From: Spirochaetaceae bacterium
GTDB taxonomy: Bacteria; Spirochaetota; Spirochaetia; DSM-27196; PWMO01
Direction: 5' to 3'
Assembly: GCA_007693485.1 (NCBI GenBank)
Contig: REDM01000178.1
Span: forward strand, 1-64,000
Length of the DNA stretch: 64,000 nt
In this document: positions 1 to 10,989 of the stretch, piece after piece
Layout of the letters: the number at the start of each line of letters is the position of its first letter
Numbering within the stretch: position 1 is the first letter of the stretch
The notes under the pieces: model-generated
Database searches by the model: none
What the model was told of the DNA's origin: nothing
What the model saw: the letters and a program-made list of their open reading frames with translations, nothing else
Position numbers and translations under genes: made by a program

Positions 1-23
1 GTAGTCTGAGCGGGATTATCCGG

Positions 24-653
24 CTATTCCTGGGTGGAGATGACCATTACCAGCACCGTTGCGGCGGCGCCTACCAGGAAGACGGTGGCGGGGACCAGGA
101 TGCCGCCCTGTTCGATCATGGCGTTGTAGCCGCCGTGGAGGGCAACGGCGGCAAGGAAGGCGAGGCCGAGGCGGTTGGGGCGGTTGGTGGATGCCAGGCC
201 CCAGCCGAGGAGGCCGGCGGTGGTGGCGTGCAGGGGAACCGCGGTTACTCCGCGAAAGACCAGGACCAGGGTGGCGTCGGGCAGGTACCAGCTGTTCTCA
301 AAGAGGGCAAAGCCCAGGCCAAGTGCCATTCCGGCAAAGATGTTCTCGTGGCCACCGGCCGGCGGCAGACGCAGGCGCGACACACCAAGGCCTGCCAGCT
401 TTCCGGCTTCTTCGGTGACCGCCACCAGAATGCCGGTCGTCAGAAGCCCGGCGGACATGATTGCACGCGATACCGGCAGCTCGGCTGCCACCGCGCGAAA
501 CAGAACCACCGCTACCGCTGCAGCAATACCAAGCAGGAACTCGCGGGTGAAGTTTCGATGATCTCTGCTTACCCGATGATGATACGCCGTGATGACGGCC
601 AGGAGGCCGAACGAGAACAGTGCGGTAACGCCACCATTAACCAACAGTCGCAT
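24..653 (-). CDS. PrsW-like intramembrane protease family membrane protein
   Basis: Hydrophobic multi-TM protein with EE-x-x-K (TEEAGK), FE (GFALFENSWY) and HGGYN motifs typical of PrsW/CPBP-like glutamic membrane proteases; ATG at 653. Confidence 0.6.
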   Translation of the reverse strand: MRLLVNGGVTALFSFGLLAVITAYHHRVSRDHRNFTREFLLGIAAAVAVVLFRAVAAELPVSRAIMSAGLLTTGILVAVTEEAGKLAGLGVSRLRLPPAGGHENIFAGMALGLGFALFENSWYLPDATLVLVFRGVTAVPLHATTAGLLGWGLASTNRPNRLGLAFLAAVALHGGYNAMIEQGGILVPATVFLVGAAATVLVMVISTQE

Positions 654-1731
654 GGGCCCGCCGGGGCAGCTCGGACGCCGCGGCGTCGAACGCAAAGAGA
701 AACCGGTCGATCTGTTCGTCGGTTCCTATGGTGACGCGGATCCAGTCGGGAAGACCAAAGCTCGTAAGCGGCCGAATGGTGACACCGTTGGACGCAACCC
801 GCTCGCAGAACGGTTTGGAGTCCTGGTCCACGTGTATGCAGAGGAAGTTTGCCTGCGTCGGATAGTACCGAAACCCGCGATCGTCCATTTCACGACAGAG
901 TCGCTCGCGTCCCGCACGGTTCACGTGAAGAGAGTGCTCAACAAACTTACGGTCGTCCAGAGCGGCAAGGGCGGCCTCTTGCGCAACCAGATTGGTATTG
1001 AACGGCATGCGCGTCTTCTCAAGCAGCGCAATAATCGGTTCCTGCGCGATACCATACCCAACGCGCAGACCGGCAAGGCCGTAGATCTTGGAAAACGTAC
1101 GCAGTACCAGCAGGTTGGGGTAGCGGTCTACCAGTCGGGCCCCGTCGGGTGCGTCCGGCGCGTCCATGTACTCGCAGTACGCCTCGTCGAGGACCACAAG
1201 AACGTGCGGGGGTACGCCGTCGAGCAGGCGAAGAACCTCGGATTCAGAAACGGCGGTGCCCGTTGGATTGTTGGGGTTACAGAAAAAGAGCAGTCGGGTC
1301 GAAGGCTCCGCGGCAACGGCGGAGAGGAAGTGGTCCACGTTGTGGTGTCCGTCGGTCATCGGGGTGGAGACGACGCGCCCGTCAAAGAGGTTGGTCGCAA
1401 ACCCGTAGACGGAAAACGTGTGCTCGGCGGTGACGGTGACATCGCCCGGGTTCAGGAAGGCGGCCGCGGCCATCACCATGATTTCGTCGGAACCGTTGCC
1501 GGTGATCACCTGCTTCTGCGTCACGCCCAGGCGCTGCGCAAGGGCAGCCCGAAGAGCGGTTGCACCCCCGTCGGGGTAGATCGAAACCAACGCGGCCGCA
1601 GACTGAATTGCGGCCACAGCCGAAGGCGCGCTTCCGAGCGGATTCTCGTTTGAGGAGAGTTTCAGTATTCCCGGCCGGCGCTCACCGGGTACGTATTCGT
1701 GCAGCCGACTGAGCGCTTTGCGCGCGACCAT
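637..1731 (-). CDS. hisC: histidinol-phosphate aminotransferase
   Basis: LSSNENPLGSAPSAVAAI N-terminus, FCNPNNPTG, DEAY, RTFSKIYGLAGLRVGY PLP-lysine motif. Confidence 0.88.
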   Translation of the reverse strand: MVARKALSRLHEYVPGERRPGILKLSSNENPLGSAPSAVAAIQSAAALVSIYPDGGATALRAALAQRLGVTQKQVITGNGSDEIMVMAAAAFLNPGDVTVTAEHTFSVYGFATNLFDGRVVSTPMTDGHHNVDHFLSAVAAEPSTRLLFFCNPNNPTGTAVSESEVLRLLDGVPPHVLVVLDEAYCEYMDAPDAPDGARLVDRYPNLLVLRTFSKIYGLAGLRVGYGIAQEPIIALLEKTRMPFNTNLVAQEAALAALDDRKFVEHSLHVNRAGRERLCREMDDRGFRYYPTQANFLCIHVDQDSKPFCERVASNGVTIRPLTSFGLPDWIRVTIGTDEQIDRFLFAFDAAASELPRRAHATVG

Positions 1732-1783
1732 GGGCGGGAACTCCTTATCCGATCAGCATTGTACGGGTTCGATACCGGGTCGG

Positions 1784-2089
1784 TCAATTCGGTGCAACGG
1801 ATTCCTCGCCGGCGTCAGTGGCTCCGGGAGGAGAGGGTGACCGACCCTTCGCAATCGCGGGAGGGTTGCGTTTGAGGTATTCGTGGTCCTCGCACATGTC
1901 TTCGATCAGGTCCTTCAACACCATCGTCAACGATGTATCGGTGGTCTTGGCAAACACCAGGTCGCGCGGCGCGTCAAACTGCTGTTTCACCACCTTCATA
2001 ACCCGGTTGATCTCTTCGAAGGTAAATCCATGCATGATGATAACCTTGTGGTCCAGCGGATCGGGAGTCGGCTTTTCTTGCTCACTCAT
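1784..2089 (-). CDS. small conserved protein, DUF3783-like
   Basis: [37 protein letters not shown]..., likely ATG at 2089 inside a longer ORF. Confidence 0.5.
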   Translation of the reverse strand: MSEQEKPTPDPLDHKVIIMHGFTFEEINRVMKVVKQQFDAPRDLVFAKTTDTSLTMVLKDLIEDMCEDHEYLKRNPPAIAKGRSPSPPGATDAGEESVAPN

Positions 2090-2190
2090 GCGTTCAATGT
2101 ACCAAAAAGCGCGATGACAATCCACGCCGCACACTCCGCTTGGTGGTCGTGCCAATCGTGTGTATATTATCTCATACACTGGAGATCGCC

Positions 2191-4764
2191 ATGAACTACG
2201 ACAAGCTGACCATCAAGACCCAGGAGGCACTCCAGGAGGCCTCCTCAATTGCCACGCGGCACAACCACGCGACCATCGACCCGGAGCACCTGCTTTCTGC
2301 CATGATGCTGCAGGCCGATGGGGTCATTCCGCCGCTTCTGAACCGGCTCGGCGTTGCACAGCCCGAGATTGCGGAGCGCACCGAGGCGCTCATCACCAAA
2401 AAACCGCGCGCCTACGGCGAGAACGCCGAACTGCGCATGTCGCCGGCGCTCTCCCGGCTGCTGGTGGCCGCGCAGACCGAGGCAACGGCGCTCAAGGACG
2501 AATACGTCAGCACCGAACACCTGCTGCTCGCGATGCTCGCCGACCAGAGCGACCTCGCTCGGATGCTGGCGTCCGTGGGGGTGACCAAGCCGCAGATCCT
2601 GCAGGCGCTGCAGAGCATCCGCGGCAACCAGCGCGTCACCGACCAGAACCCCGAAAACCGGTACCAGGTGCTGGAGAAGTACTGCCGCGACCTCACGGAG
2701 CTCGCGCGGCGCGAGAAGCTCGATCCGGTCATCGGTCGGGACGACGAGATCCGCCGCATCATGCAGGTGCTCTCGCGGCGCACCAAGAACAATCCGGTGC
2801 TCATCGGTGACCCCGGCGTGGGAAAGACCGCCATCGTCGAGGGACTCGCCCGTCGCATTGTCTCCGGCGATGTGCCCGAGTCGCTGAAAGACAAGCAGGT
2901 GCTCTCGCTGGATCTCGGCTCCCTGGTTGCGGGAACCAAGTTTCGCGGCGAGTTCGAAGAGCGGCTGAAGGGAGTTATCCACGAGATCACCCAGTCCGAA
3001 GGAAGGATCATTCTCTTCATCGACGAGTTGCACACCCTCGTGGGGGCCGGGAGTGCGGAGGGCTCCATGGACGCCTCCAACCTCCTGAAACCCGCCCTCG
3101 CGCGGGGAGAACTGCGCGCCATCGGGGCCACCACCCTCGATGAGTTCCGCAAGCACATCGAGAAAGATCCGGCCCTCGAGCGGCGATTCCAGCAGGTCTT
3201 CACCGGTGAACCGTCGGTGGAAAACACCGTGGCGATTCTTCGCGGCCTGAAAGAGCGCTACGAGGTCCACCACGGCGTGCGCATCAAGGACGAAGCCCTC
3301 ATCGCCGCGGCAACCCTCTCGGACCGGTACATCACCTCGCGGTTTCTTCCCGACAAGGCGATCGACCTCATCGACGAGGCGGCAAGCCGGCTCAAGATTG
3401 AGATCGAGAGCCAGCCTACAGAGCTCGATCAGCTCGACCGAAAGATCCTGCAGCTCAATATCGAAAAGCAGGCGCTGCAGAAGGAGCGCGATGACGCATC
3501 GCGCGAGCGACTCGGCAAGATCGAGCAGGAGCTCGCCGACCTCAAACACGCTCGTGACGCCAAGCAGATGCAGTGGCAGAACGAAAAGACCATCATCGAT
3601 TCGATCCGCGAGCTCAAGCAGAAGCTCGAGAACGCCAGCATGGAGGAGACCCGCTACGAGCGTGAGGGAAACCTCGCCAAGGCCGCTGAGATCAAGCACG
3701 GAATCATCCCGTCGCTCGAGCGAGAGCTCGCGGACAAGAGCGACCGCCTGAAAGAGATTCAGAAAGGACAGACCCTGCTGCGCGAAGAGGTCTCCGAGGA
3801 GGATATCGCTCTGGTGGTCTCTGCGTGGACCGGGATTCCGGTCTCGCGCATGCTGCAGTCCGAGATGGAGAAGCTGCTGCGGCTCGAGGCGATCCTGGAA
3901 GAGCGGGTCGTGGGACAGGCAGGTGCAATCGGGGCCGTGTCCGACGCCATTCGGCGCAACAAGAGCGGGCTCTCCGACGTCAACCGGCCTACCGGCACCT
4001 TTCTCTTCATTGGCCCCACCGGCGTGGGCAAAACCGAGCTGGCAAAGACGCTCGCGCAATTTCTCTTCAGCGACGAGAAGGCGCTCACCCGCATCGACAT
4101 GAGCGAGTACATGGAGAAGCACGCGGTTTCCCGGCTCATCGGGGCACCTCCCGGCTACGTTGGCTACGACCAGGGCGGCCAGCTCACCGAAGTGGTGCGT
4201 CGACGCCCCTACTCGGTGGTGCTCTTCGACGAGATCGAGAAGGCACACCCCGACGTCTTCAACGTGCTCCTGCAGCTGCTCGACGAGGGGCGGCTCACCG
4301 ACGGGCAGGGTCGCCTGGTAGACTTCCGGAACAGCATCATCATCATGACGAGTAATCTCGGAAGCGACATGATTCTGCAGGCCGAGACGGTGGAAGCGGT
4401 GCGGCCGCAGATCACGACCCTTCTGCACGCCACCTTCAAGCCGGAGTTTCTCAACCGGCTCGACGAGGTGATCACCTTCAACCGGCTCGGGAAACCGGAG
4501 ATCACCCGCATCGTTGACCTGGAGCTGAAGCGCGTTGCGGCGCGGCTGCAGGAGCGTCGAATCACCCTCGAACTCGACGAATCCGCAAAGCTGCTTCTGG
4601 CCGACCGCGGGTTTGACCCGGCCTTTGGGGCGCGGCCGCTCAAGCGGGCGGTGCAGAGCCTGCTGCAGAATCCGCTCGCCCGTCGTATCCTCTCCGGCGA
4701 GTTCCCGGAGGGTTCGCGGATTCGCGTCACCCGAAACGGAGAAGAGCTCGCCTTCGGCTCATAG
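2191..4764 (+). CDS. clpB: ATP-dependent chaperone ClpB
   Basis: Two AAA modules ([30 protein letters not shown]), middle coiled-coil, Clp N domain; ATG at 2191 after GGAG. Confidence 0.96.
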   Translation: MNYDKLTIKTQEALQEASSIATRHNHATIDPEHLLSAMMLQADGVIPPLLNRLGVAQPEIAERTEALITKKPRAYGENAELRMSPALSRLLVAAQTEATALKDEYVSTEHLLLAMLADQSDLARMLASVGVTKPQILQALQSIRGNQRVTDQNPENRYQVLEKYCRDLTELARREKLDPVIGRDDEIRRIMQVLSRRTKNNPVLIGDPGVGKTAIVEGLARRIVSGDVPESLKDKQVLSLDLGSLVAGTKFRGEFEERLKGVIHEITQSEGRIILFIDELHTLVGAGSAEGSMDASNLLKPALARGELRAIGATTLDEFRKHIEKDPALERRFQQVFTGEPSVENTVAILRGLKERYEVHHGVRIKDEALIAAATLSDRYITSRFLPDKAIDLIDEAASRLKIEIESQPTELDQLDRKILQLNIEKQALQKERDDASRERLGKIEQELADLKHARDAKQMQWQNEKTIIDSIRELKQKLENASMEETRYEREGNLAKAAEIKHGIIPSLERELADKSDRLKEIQKGQTLLREEVSEEDIALVVSAWTGIPVSRMLQSEMEKLLRLEAILEERVVGQAGAIGAVSDAIRRNKSGLSDVNRPTGTFLFIGPTGVGKTELAKTLAQFLFSDEKALTRIDMSEYMEKHAVSRLIGAPPGYVGYDQGGQLTEVVRRRPYSVVLFDEIEKAHPDVFNVLLQLLDEGRLTDGQGRLVDFRNSIIIMTSNLGSDMILQAETVEAVRPQITTLLHATFKPEFLNRLDEVITFNRLGKPEITRIVDLELKRVAARLQERRITLELDESAKLLLADRGFDPAFGARPLKRAVQSLLQNPLARRILSGEFPEGSRIRVTRNGEELAFGS

Positions 4765-4878
4765 CAGTGCCGGCCCCGGGGGAGCCCGGAGCTGCAATCC
4801 GGCGCGTCCGACGCTTGCACGGGCGCGCCGTTGTGTGCACACTGAATCTCAACACGAACACCCGCGGGAGCGATCAGA

Positions 4879-6252
4879 ATGGCAACCCTCTGGCAGAAAG
4901 AGTATCAGGTCGATGACCTTGTGCACCGGTTTACCGTTGGAAACGACTACCTTCTGGATCGGCGGCTCGTTGCCGCTGACTGCGCAGGCAGCCTCGCCCA
5001 CGCCACCATGTTGCACAGTATCGGGGTGATCTCGGCGGCAGAACTCGACGAGTTGCGCGCCGGGCTGCTCGAGATCGTGGCCGATCACGAACGGAACGCC
5101 TTTGAGATCAAGCCCCAGGATGAGGACTGCCACACCGCCATCGAGAACCGGCTCACCGAGCGGTTCCCCGAGGCAGGGGCCAAGATCCATACCGGCCGTT
5201 CGCGAAACGATCAGGTGCTTACCGCAACGCGGATCTACCTTCGCGCAGCCCTGTTGGAGCTGATGCGCCATACGATCTCGGCTGCACACGCCTTTCTCGA
5301 TCTGGCCTCCACTCACCAGAACACGCCCATGCCCGGTCGCACCCACCTGCAGACGGCCATGCCATCCTCGGTTGGCCTCTGGGCCGCCTCCTTTGTTGAT
5401 GCCCTGCTCGATGACCTTTCCCTTCTGCAGACGGCGCTTGACCTTGCCGACCGCAGCCCCCTCGGCGCGGCCGCGAGCTACGGGGTACCGCTGCCGCTGG
5501 ACCGCGAGCTCACCGCGCGGCTGCTCGGCTTTGCATCGGTGCACGGCAACGTGCTCGCGGTCAACAACTCCCGCGGAAAGATCGAAGCAATCGCCCTCGA
5601 CGCGGCCGACTCCGCGGTGTCAACCGTCTCGAAGGCGGCGGTCGACCTCATTCTGTTTTCCCTGCCGGAGTTTGGCTACTTCGAGCTGCCCGTAGAGATG
5701 TGCACCGGCAGCAGCATCATGCCGCAGAAGAAGAACCCCGACGTGCTCGAGCTTACCCGCGCGAGGGCGGGGACGCTGTCGGGTATCGCAGTGCAGCTGA
5801 AGAACGCGGTGCGAAACCTGCCCTCGGGGTACAACCGCGATCTGCAGGAGACCAAGGAGCCAATGCTGCGCGGCATGGACATCGCCTGCGGGGTGATGGA
5901 GATCATGGCAGAGACGGTGCGCCGCCTGCGGGTCAATCCCGAAGCGCTCGTGCGCGCCTGCACCCCGGAGCTCTTTGCCACCGACGAGGCCTTTGCCCTG
6001 GTGCAGCAGGGGGTTCCGTTTCGTGAAGCGTACCGCCGCGTGGCCGCCAACCTCGACGCGGTCGCCTCGGCGGATCCCGTCGCGGCCCTCGCGCGGCGCA
6101 CCGCCACGGGCACTCCGGGCAACCTCGGGCTCGACGACCTTCGCTCACGGCTCGAGGGCGTTGCATCGGCACGGACTCAGCGAGAAGCGTACGTGACTGC
6201 TGCACTCACCGCGCTCTTCGGTCGTGAGGCTGCGGTGCTCGGCGGTCGCTGA
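4879..6252 (+). CDS. argH: argininosuccinate lyase
   Basis: GSSIMPQKKNPDVLEL signature, TGRSRNDQV, GRTHLQTAMPSS. Confidence 0.95.
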   Translation: MATLWQKEYQVDDLVHRFTVGNDYLLDRRLVAADCAGSLAHATMLHSIGVISAAELDELRAGLLEIVADHERNAFEIKPQDEDCHTAIENRLTERFPEAGAKIHTGRSRNDQVLTATRIYLRAALLELMRHTISAAHAFLDLASTHQNTPMPGRTHLQTAMPSSVGLWAASFVDALLDDLSLLQTALDLADRSPLGAAASYGVPLPLDRELTARLLGFASVHGNVLAVNNSRGKIEAIALDAADSAVSTVSKAAVDLILFSLPEFGYFELPVEMCTGSSIMPQKKNPDVLELTRARAGTLSGIAVQLKNAVRNLPSGYNRDLQETKEPMLRGMDIACGVMEIMAETVRRLRVNPEALVRACTPELFATDEAFALVQQGVPFREAYRRVAANLDAVASADPVAALARRTATGTPGNLGLDDLRSRLEGVASARTQREAYVTAALTALFGREAAVLGGR

Positions 6253-7158
6253 TCAGAAGTGCGCGTCGATGCGGCGACGGCGTCGCCGCGGTTTGGTGGA
6301 ACGAAGCGCAGAATAGAAGATCATGGCAATGACGGTGATCGCGTAGGGCAGGCCCAGCAGAATCGTGCCGGGGATGTTCAGGAAGCCCTGGGCCGCCCCG
6401 GCGAGGCTGTCGGTCAGGCCAAAGAGCAGGGCGGCAATCACAATCCCCAGCGGTGTCCGGTATCCCAGATAGATGGCAACCAGGGCAATCCACCCCCGTC
6501 CCGCGCTGATATTGGGCAGATAGACCCCGAGACGAAGCGATATGGTGGATCCGGCGAGCCCGGCCGCAACCCCGGACACCACAATGGCGATGCTGCGGTA
6601 GCGTACCGCGTTGACACCTGAGACTACCGCGCTCTCAGCTCGCGCGCCCGTGGCCCGCAGCCGCAGACCGAAGGGGGTGCGATAGAGAAGCACCGCAGCG
6701 ATGACCGCCGTCAGCCACGCCAGGTAGACCGTCACGCTGTGTCCAAACAGAAGATCATCCAGCAGCGGCAATCCGGTGTGCACCCCCACCAGCAGGCGCG
6801 GCATCCGTGGCAGATCCGGGAAACGCAGGACCCCCTTGGTTCCAAACATCCAGGTGGACAGAAAGGGTATCATTCCGGCTGCCAGCAGGTTTACCGCCAG
6901 TCCGGCGATGAAGATATTCGCCTTCAGGCGCGAGGTCACCCAGGCGAGCAGACCCGCGAGCACTCCACCGGCAACCGCGGCCGCCACCATCCCCACCGCA
7001 AGGCTTCCCGTGGCGGCGGCAACGAGGATCCCGGTGAAAGCCCCAATCAGGATCAGCCCCTCGAGGGCGATATTGAGTACCCCGGCCATCTCGGCGAAGA
7101 GGCCGCCAAGCGCCGCGAGCAGGATGGGCGTCATGATCTCGACGCCGTTGAACATCAT
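6253..7158 (-). CDS. ABC transporter permease (BmpA/nucleoside-type, YufQ-like)
   Basis: BPD_transp_2-like: NIALEGLILIGAFTGILV, GRGWIALVAIYLG; operon with permease, ATPase and BMP lipoprotein. Confidence 0.82.
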   Translation of the reverse strand: MMFNGVEIMTPILLAALGGLFAEMAGVLNIALEGLILIGAFTGILVAAATGSLAVGMVAAAVAGGVLAGLLAWVTSRLKANIFIAGLAVNLLAAGMIPFLSTWMFGTKGVLRFPDLPRMPRLLVGVHTGLPLLDDLLFGHSVTVYLAWLTAVIAAVLLYRTPFGLRLRATGARAESAVVSGVNAVRYRSIAIVVSGVAAGLAGSTISLRLGVYLPNISAGRGWIALVAIYLGYRTPLGIVIAALLFGLTDSLAGAAQGFLNIPGTILLGLPYAITVIAMIFYSALRSTKPRRRRRRIDAHF

Positions 7159-8207
7159 GGAGCGCTCCGCTCCCGATGCGCGCGTCGCAGCTTCGGAAGG
7201 ACTATCTCAGCGGTGATCAGGAAGAAGATCACCGCCTGGATGATGGCGGCAAGCTCAAAGGTGAACTCGGTCTGCAATCCGGCAACCCGGGATCCCGCTT
7301 CAAGGTAGGCAAAGACCAGGGCGGCAGGAATGATCAGCAGGGGATGGTTGCGGCCAATGAGTGCCACCGCGATCCCGTTCCAACCCAACCCCGCGGTGAA
7401 CCCTTCGATGGCCGCGTGATGGGTCCCCAGAACAAAGAATGCCCCGGCGAGTCCGTGAAACCCGCCTGAGACCGCCATCGGAAGCACCGTGTACGCCCCA
7501 ACGGCCACACCACCATACCGGGCGAACTCGCGGTTCAATCCCGTCATGCGAAGCTCATAGCCGCGAAGCGTGGAGAAGAGAAACCCGTGAGCGAGCACGG
7601 CGAGGAGTACCGCGGCGCCAACCGACACGTTCAGCGTGGACGGGGGAAGCAGACGCAGAAATCGAAACTGCTCTGCCACCCGCACCGTTGTCATCAGGTT
7701 GCTGTCCGGATTGCGAAGCGGCCCAACAATCAGAAAGTTCACCGTTGGAACCAGCGCGGCCGAGATGAGAAACGAGGTGATCAGTTCGTCGGTCCCCCAG
7801 GCCCAGCGAAAGAGCCCGGACAGTCCCGCAAGAAGGGCCGCCACCAGAACCGCCGCACCCGTTGCCGCAAGAATTCCGATGGGTGCCGGTGCGGTGGGCA
7901 TCGAGAGCGCAACAACCGCCGTGGTCAGCGCCGCAATGTAGACCTGTCCCTCACCCCCGAGGTTGAACACCCCGGCGCGAAACGCCGCGCAGACACCGAG
8001 CCCCACCAGAATCAGAAGACCGAAGGTGTCGATCATATTCCCAAAGAAGAAGCGGTTGGAGAACGGCCCCAAGAAAAACGAGGTGAGGGCGCGGGCGGGG
8101 TTGGGGCTCCCAATTGCCAGTAGAATCACCGTAACCAGAATCGCGGCGGAAACCGCCACCAGGGTTCCGGCTGCACGGCGCGGAGCGGTCATCGGTTGCT
8201 CGCTCAT
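7155..8207 (-). CDS. ABC transporter permease (YufP-like)
   Basis: BPD_transp_2-like: FNLGGEGQVYIAAL, GLGWNGIAVALIGRNHPL; overlaps both neighbours by a few bases. Confidence 0.82.
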   Translation of the reverse strand: MSEQPMTAPRRAAGTLVAVSAAILVTVILLAIGSPNPARALTSFFLGPFSNRFFFGNMIDTFGLLILVGLGVCAAFRAGVFNLGGEGQVYIAALTTAVVALSMPTAPAPIGILAATGAAVLVAALLAGLSGLFRWAWGTDELITSFLISAALVPTVNFLIVGPLRNPDSNLMTTVRVAEQFRFLRLLPPSTLNVSVGAAVLLAVLAHGFLFSTLRGYELRMTGLNREFARYGGVAVGAYTVLPMAVSGGFHGLAGAFFVLGTHHAAIEGFTAGLGWNGIAVALIGRNHPLLIIPAALVFAYLEAGSRVAGLQTEFTFELAAIIQAVIFFLITAEIVLPKLRRAHRERSAP

Positions 8208-9769
8208 ACGCCGGCGCCTTCTCGCTCAACGCCGAGCATGAACTCGCCGATTCGCTCCCGGGTCCGTTCGTTGGCTTCGAGCATGGCGGCGATGCGTCCG
8301 CGAAACATCACGGCGATGCGGTCCGACATGCTCAAGATTTCGTCAATGTCGGCGGAGATCAGGATGACCACGGCCCCCTCGGACCGCAGCGCGTCCATCT
8401 CTTCGTAGACCCGATTGCGCGAGCGGATGTCGAGGCCCCAGCTGGGCTCGGAGAATACCACCACGAGGCGCCGCCCGGAAAGCTCGCGGGAGAGAATCAC
8501 CTTCTGAATATTCCCCCCGGAAAGACGGCGCATCGGCTGGTGGAGGGGGCCTGCGATGTCATACCGGAGCTTGAGTTTTTCAGCAAACTGTTCGACGGCC
8601 TTTCGCCGCAGCAGTCCTCCGCTCTGCAGTCCCTTTCGATGGAGCAGAATCAGGTTTTCGGCCACCGACGAGTCCATGCTCGACCCGCGAAGGATGCGAT
8701 CGGTGGGGATGTAGGAGATGCCGATACGGCGAAAATGGCGCGGCGTATACCGGGCAACGGGAATCCCGTTGAGCAGGATGGTACCGGAGTCGGGTGCAAT
8801 GGTCCCCGAGAGCACCTCTTCCAGAAACTCGAGTCCGTTCTCGCGGATGCCGGTTACCCCGAGAATGGTGCCTGATGTGGCCGTCAGGGTAATTCGATTC
8901 AGCACCGGAAGGTCCCCCGCATGGACGGTCACGTCGCGGAGCTCAAGGGTCGACTGGGGAGGGCCGCCCGGAGATGATGGAAGGATGCGCCGATCGAGTT
9001 CGGTTACCTGGCAGTCCTCTCCCAGCATCATGGAGGCAATTTCGGCGGCGGTGGTCTCGCGGCGGTCAACCGTGGCCACCACGGCGCCGGCGCGCATGAC
9101 GGTCACGCGATCGGCGATCTGCATCACCTCCTTGAGCTTGTGGGTAATCAGGACTACCGCGATTCCATCGGCAGCAAGCATGCGAAGCGCGGCAAACAGC
9201 TGTTCCACCTCCGGCTCGGTGCACGGGGCAGTCGGTTCGTCCAGAATGAGCAGGCGCGGCGCGCGCAGCAGCGCCCCGAGGACCGCCACAAAGTGCAGAC
9301 GGCTCGCGGCCAGTCGATCCATGCGCGCATCGGGGTCGACCGCGATGCCGTATTTCTCGGCGGTGCGCCGGATCTCGGCCAGGGCGGCCGTGCGGTCCAG
9401 CGCACCGATTCGGGTGGTCCACTCCGATCCCAGAGCGAGGTTCTCCCAGACCCGAAAGAAGGGTACAAAGGGCGGATGCTGGTGTACCATCACTACGCCG
9501 CGCGCGATTGCATCGGCAGGGGCGGTAAACCGCACGGCCACCCCATCGATTTCGATCTCACCGGAAGTAGGGGGGCGGTACCCGGAAAGTACGTGCATCA
9601 GGGTGGATTTCCCCGCACCGTTCTCACCCACGAGGGCATGGACCTCGCCCGATCGGATCGAGAGCGACACCGAATCGTTGGCGAGCACCTGGTTCTCGGG
9701 AAACCAGGTGGAAACATCGTTCATGCGGACGAGCATGCGGGCGAGGACGGGCTCGGGGGTATCTATCAT
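8204..9769 (-). CDS. ABC transporter ATP-binding protein with two NBDs (YufO/RbsA-like)
   Basis: GENGAGKSTLMHVLSG Walker A, ILDEPTAP Walker B, second degenerate NBD with LSGGNIQKVILSREL. Confidence 0.88.
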   Translation of the reverse strand: MIDTPEPVLARMLVRMNDVSTWFPENQVLANDSVSLSIRSGEVHALVGENGAGKSTLMHVLSGYRPPTSGEIEIDGVAVRFTAPADAIARGVVMVHQHPPFVPFFRVWENLALGSEWTTRIGALDRTAALAEIRRTAEKYGIAVDPDARMDRLAASRLHFVAVLGALLRAPRLLILDEPTAPCTEPEVEQLFAALRMLAADGIAVVLITHKLKEVMQIADRVTVMRAGAVVATVDRRETTAAEIASMMLGEDCQVTELDRRILPSSPGGPPQSTLELRDVTVHAGDLPVLNRITLTATSGTILGVTGIRENGLEFLEEVLSGTIAPDSGTILLNGIPVARYTPRHFRRIGISYIPTDRILRGSSMDSSVAENLILLHRKGLQSGGLLRRKAVEQFAEKLKLRYDIAGPLHQPMRRLSGGNIQKVILSRELSGRRLVVVFSEPSWGLDIRSRNRVYEEMDALRSEGAVVILISADIDEILSMSDRIAVMFRGRIAAMLEANERTRERIGEFMLGVEREGAGV

Positions 9770-10827
9770 CAGAACTGTGTCGGCATCTCCAGGACCAGAT
9801 CGCTGGTGCGCAATCGCTGGATCATGGCAGCGAGCCGGTTGCGGACGGCTTCGGGGACGTCGCGCTGAAAGAGACGGTGCTCGGTGTCAAAATCCACAAA
9901 TCCGTCGGCCACGCCCAGCACTTCTCCCCGGCCAAACTCGAGCGTTCCGTCAATCGCCTGAAGGACGCGCTGGTGGGCCGCGCGGTCGAGCCGCACGAGG
10001 GTACTCCCAATGACAATGCCGGCGGCCTCGTCGTAGCCGGACGAGTCGTACCAGAGTACGTAGGCCCCCTTGGTCCGGGCCGCGGCGATCACTCCCTGGT
10101 TTCCGCCACCGGCAATGGTCAGAATGACATCGGCACCGGTATCGATCATGCTGTTGGCGAGTTCGGTGGCCGCGGCGGCGTCAAACCAGTTTCCCAGCAC
10201 CCGGAAATCTACCTGACCCGAAGGCTCAACCGATTGCAGGCCGAGTTGAAAGGCGGGGCGGATGACCCGGTTCATGATCGGGTATTCCTGGCCTGCAAGC
10301 AGACCGGCGCGGGCACCCGGGCGGGCGTTGGGCATCGAGCTGCTGCTCACCAGCCCGGCAAAGTATCCGGACAGAAATGCCTGTTCCCGCTGGTTGAAGA
10401 GCACCGTCGCGACCGAGGGATTCCCCGACAGATAGCCGTCGAGTACCAGGAAGCGCTGATTGGGGAAGCTCTGTGAGACTTCGTCGGCAATCTCCGGCAT
10501 GGAAGGGTTGGAGGTGACGATGAGGTCGTGCTCACCCGAGGCGGCAAGTGCGGTCATGCTCTGCGGCCATTGCGCCTGGTTAAAGCCGCCTTCGATCACG
10601 CGCACCTCGGTTCCGGGACGCTCCTCGGCGGCTCGGCGCACTCCGGCGACGAGCATCTCGTAGGTGGGGCTTCCCTCAACCACGCCGGGAACAAAGACGG
10701 CAATCCGAAACTGTGCGTCGTCCGGCGTTTCCCGCGAACCCAGCGCCGCGAGGGGCAGGGCCGTGGTCGCCAGCAACGCCACCGCAATACATATCGTGAA
10801 GTGTCGATTCAAACGGGAATATGTCAT
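9769..10827 (-). CDS. BMP/TmpC (PnrA)-family substrate-binding protein
   Basis: Signal-peptide-like N-terminus, FRIAVFVPGVVEGSPTYEMLVAGVRRA, VILTIAGGGNQGVIAAA. Confidence 0.8.
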   Translation of the reverse strand: MTYSRLNRHFTICIAVALLATTALPLAALGSRETPDDAQFRIAVFVPGVVEGSPTYEMLVAGVRRAAEERPGTEVRVIEGGFNQAQWPQSMTALAASGEHDLIVTSNPSMPEIADEVSQSFPNQRFLVLDGYLSGNPSVATVLFNQREQAFLSGYFAGLVSSSSMPNARPGARAGLLAGQEYPIMNRVIRPAFQLGLQSVEPSGQVDFRVLGNWFDAAAATELANSMIDTGADVILTIAGGGNQGVIAAARTKGAYVLWYDSSGYDEAAGIVIGSTLVRLDRAAHQRVLQAIDGTLEFGRGEVLGVADGFVDFDTEHRLFQRDVPEAVRNRLAAMIQRLRTSDLVLEMPTQF

Positions 10828-10989
10828 GAGGAAGAGCCTCCCTGGTGTAGAATGAAGACGACCTCCATACTACTCCAATCACCGCCAATGGAGAAGTAGA
10901 GGGCGACTCGAGTTGACCCGGTTTCGCCGCCCATGATAGGTTCACCACGCTCGCCGGACGGTGCGAGCCTGCACTTCAGGGAGATTTCC

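Noticed and set aside
2245-4428. 727-aa minus-strand ORF antisense to clpB
   Set aside because: Fully inside clpB on the opposite strand, low-complexity composition expected from antisense of a GC-rich gene, no recognisable domain
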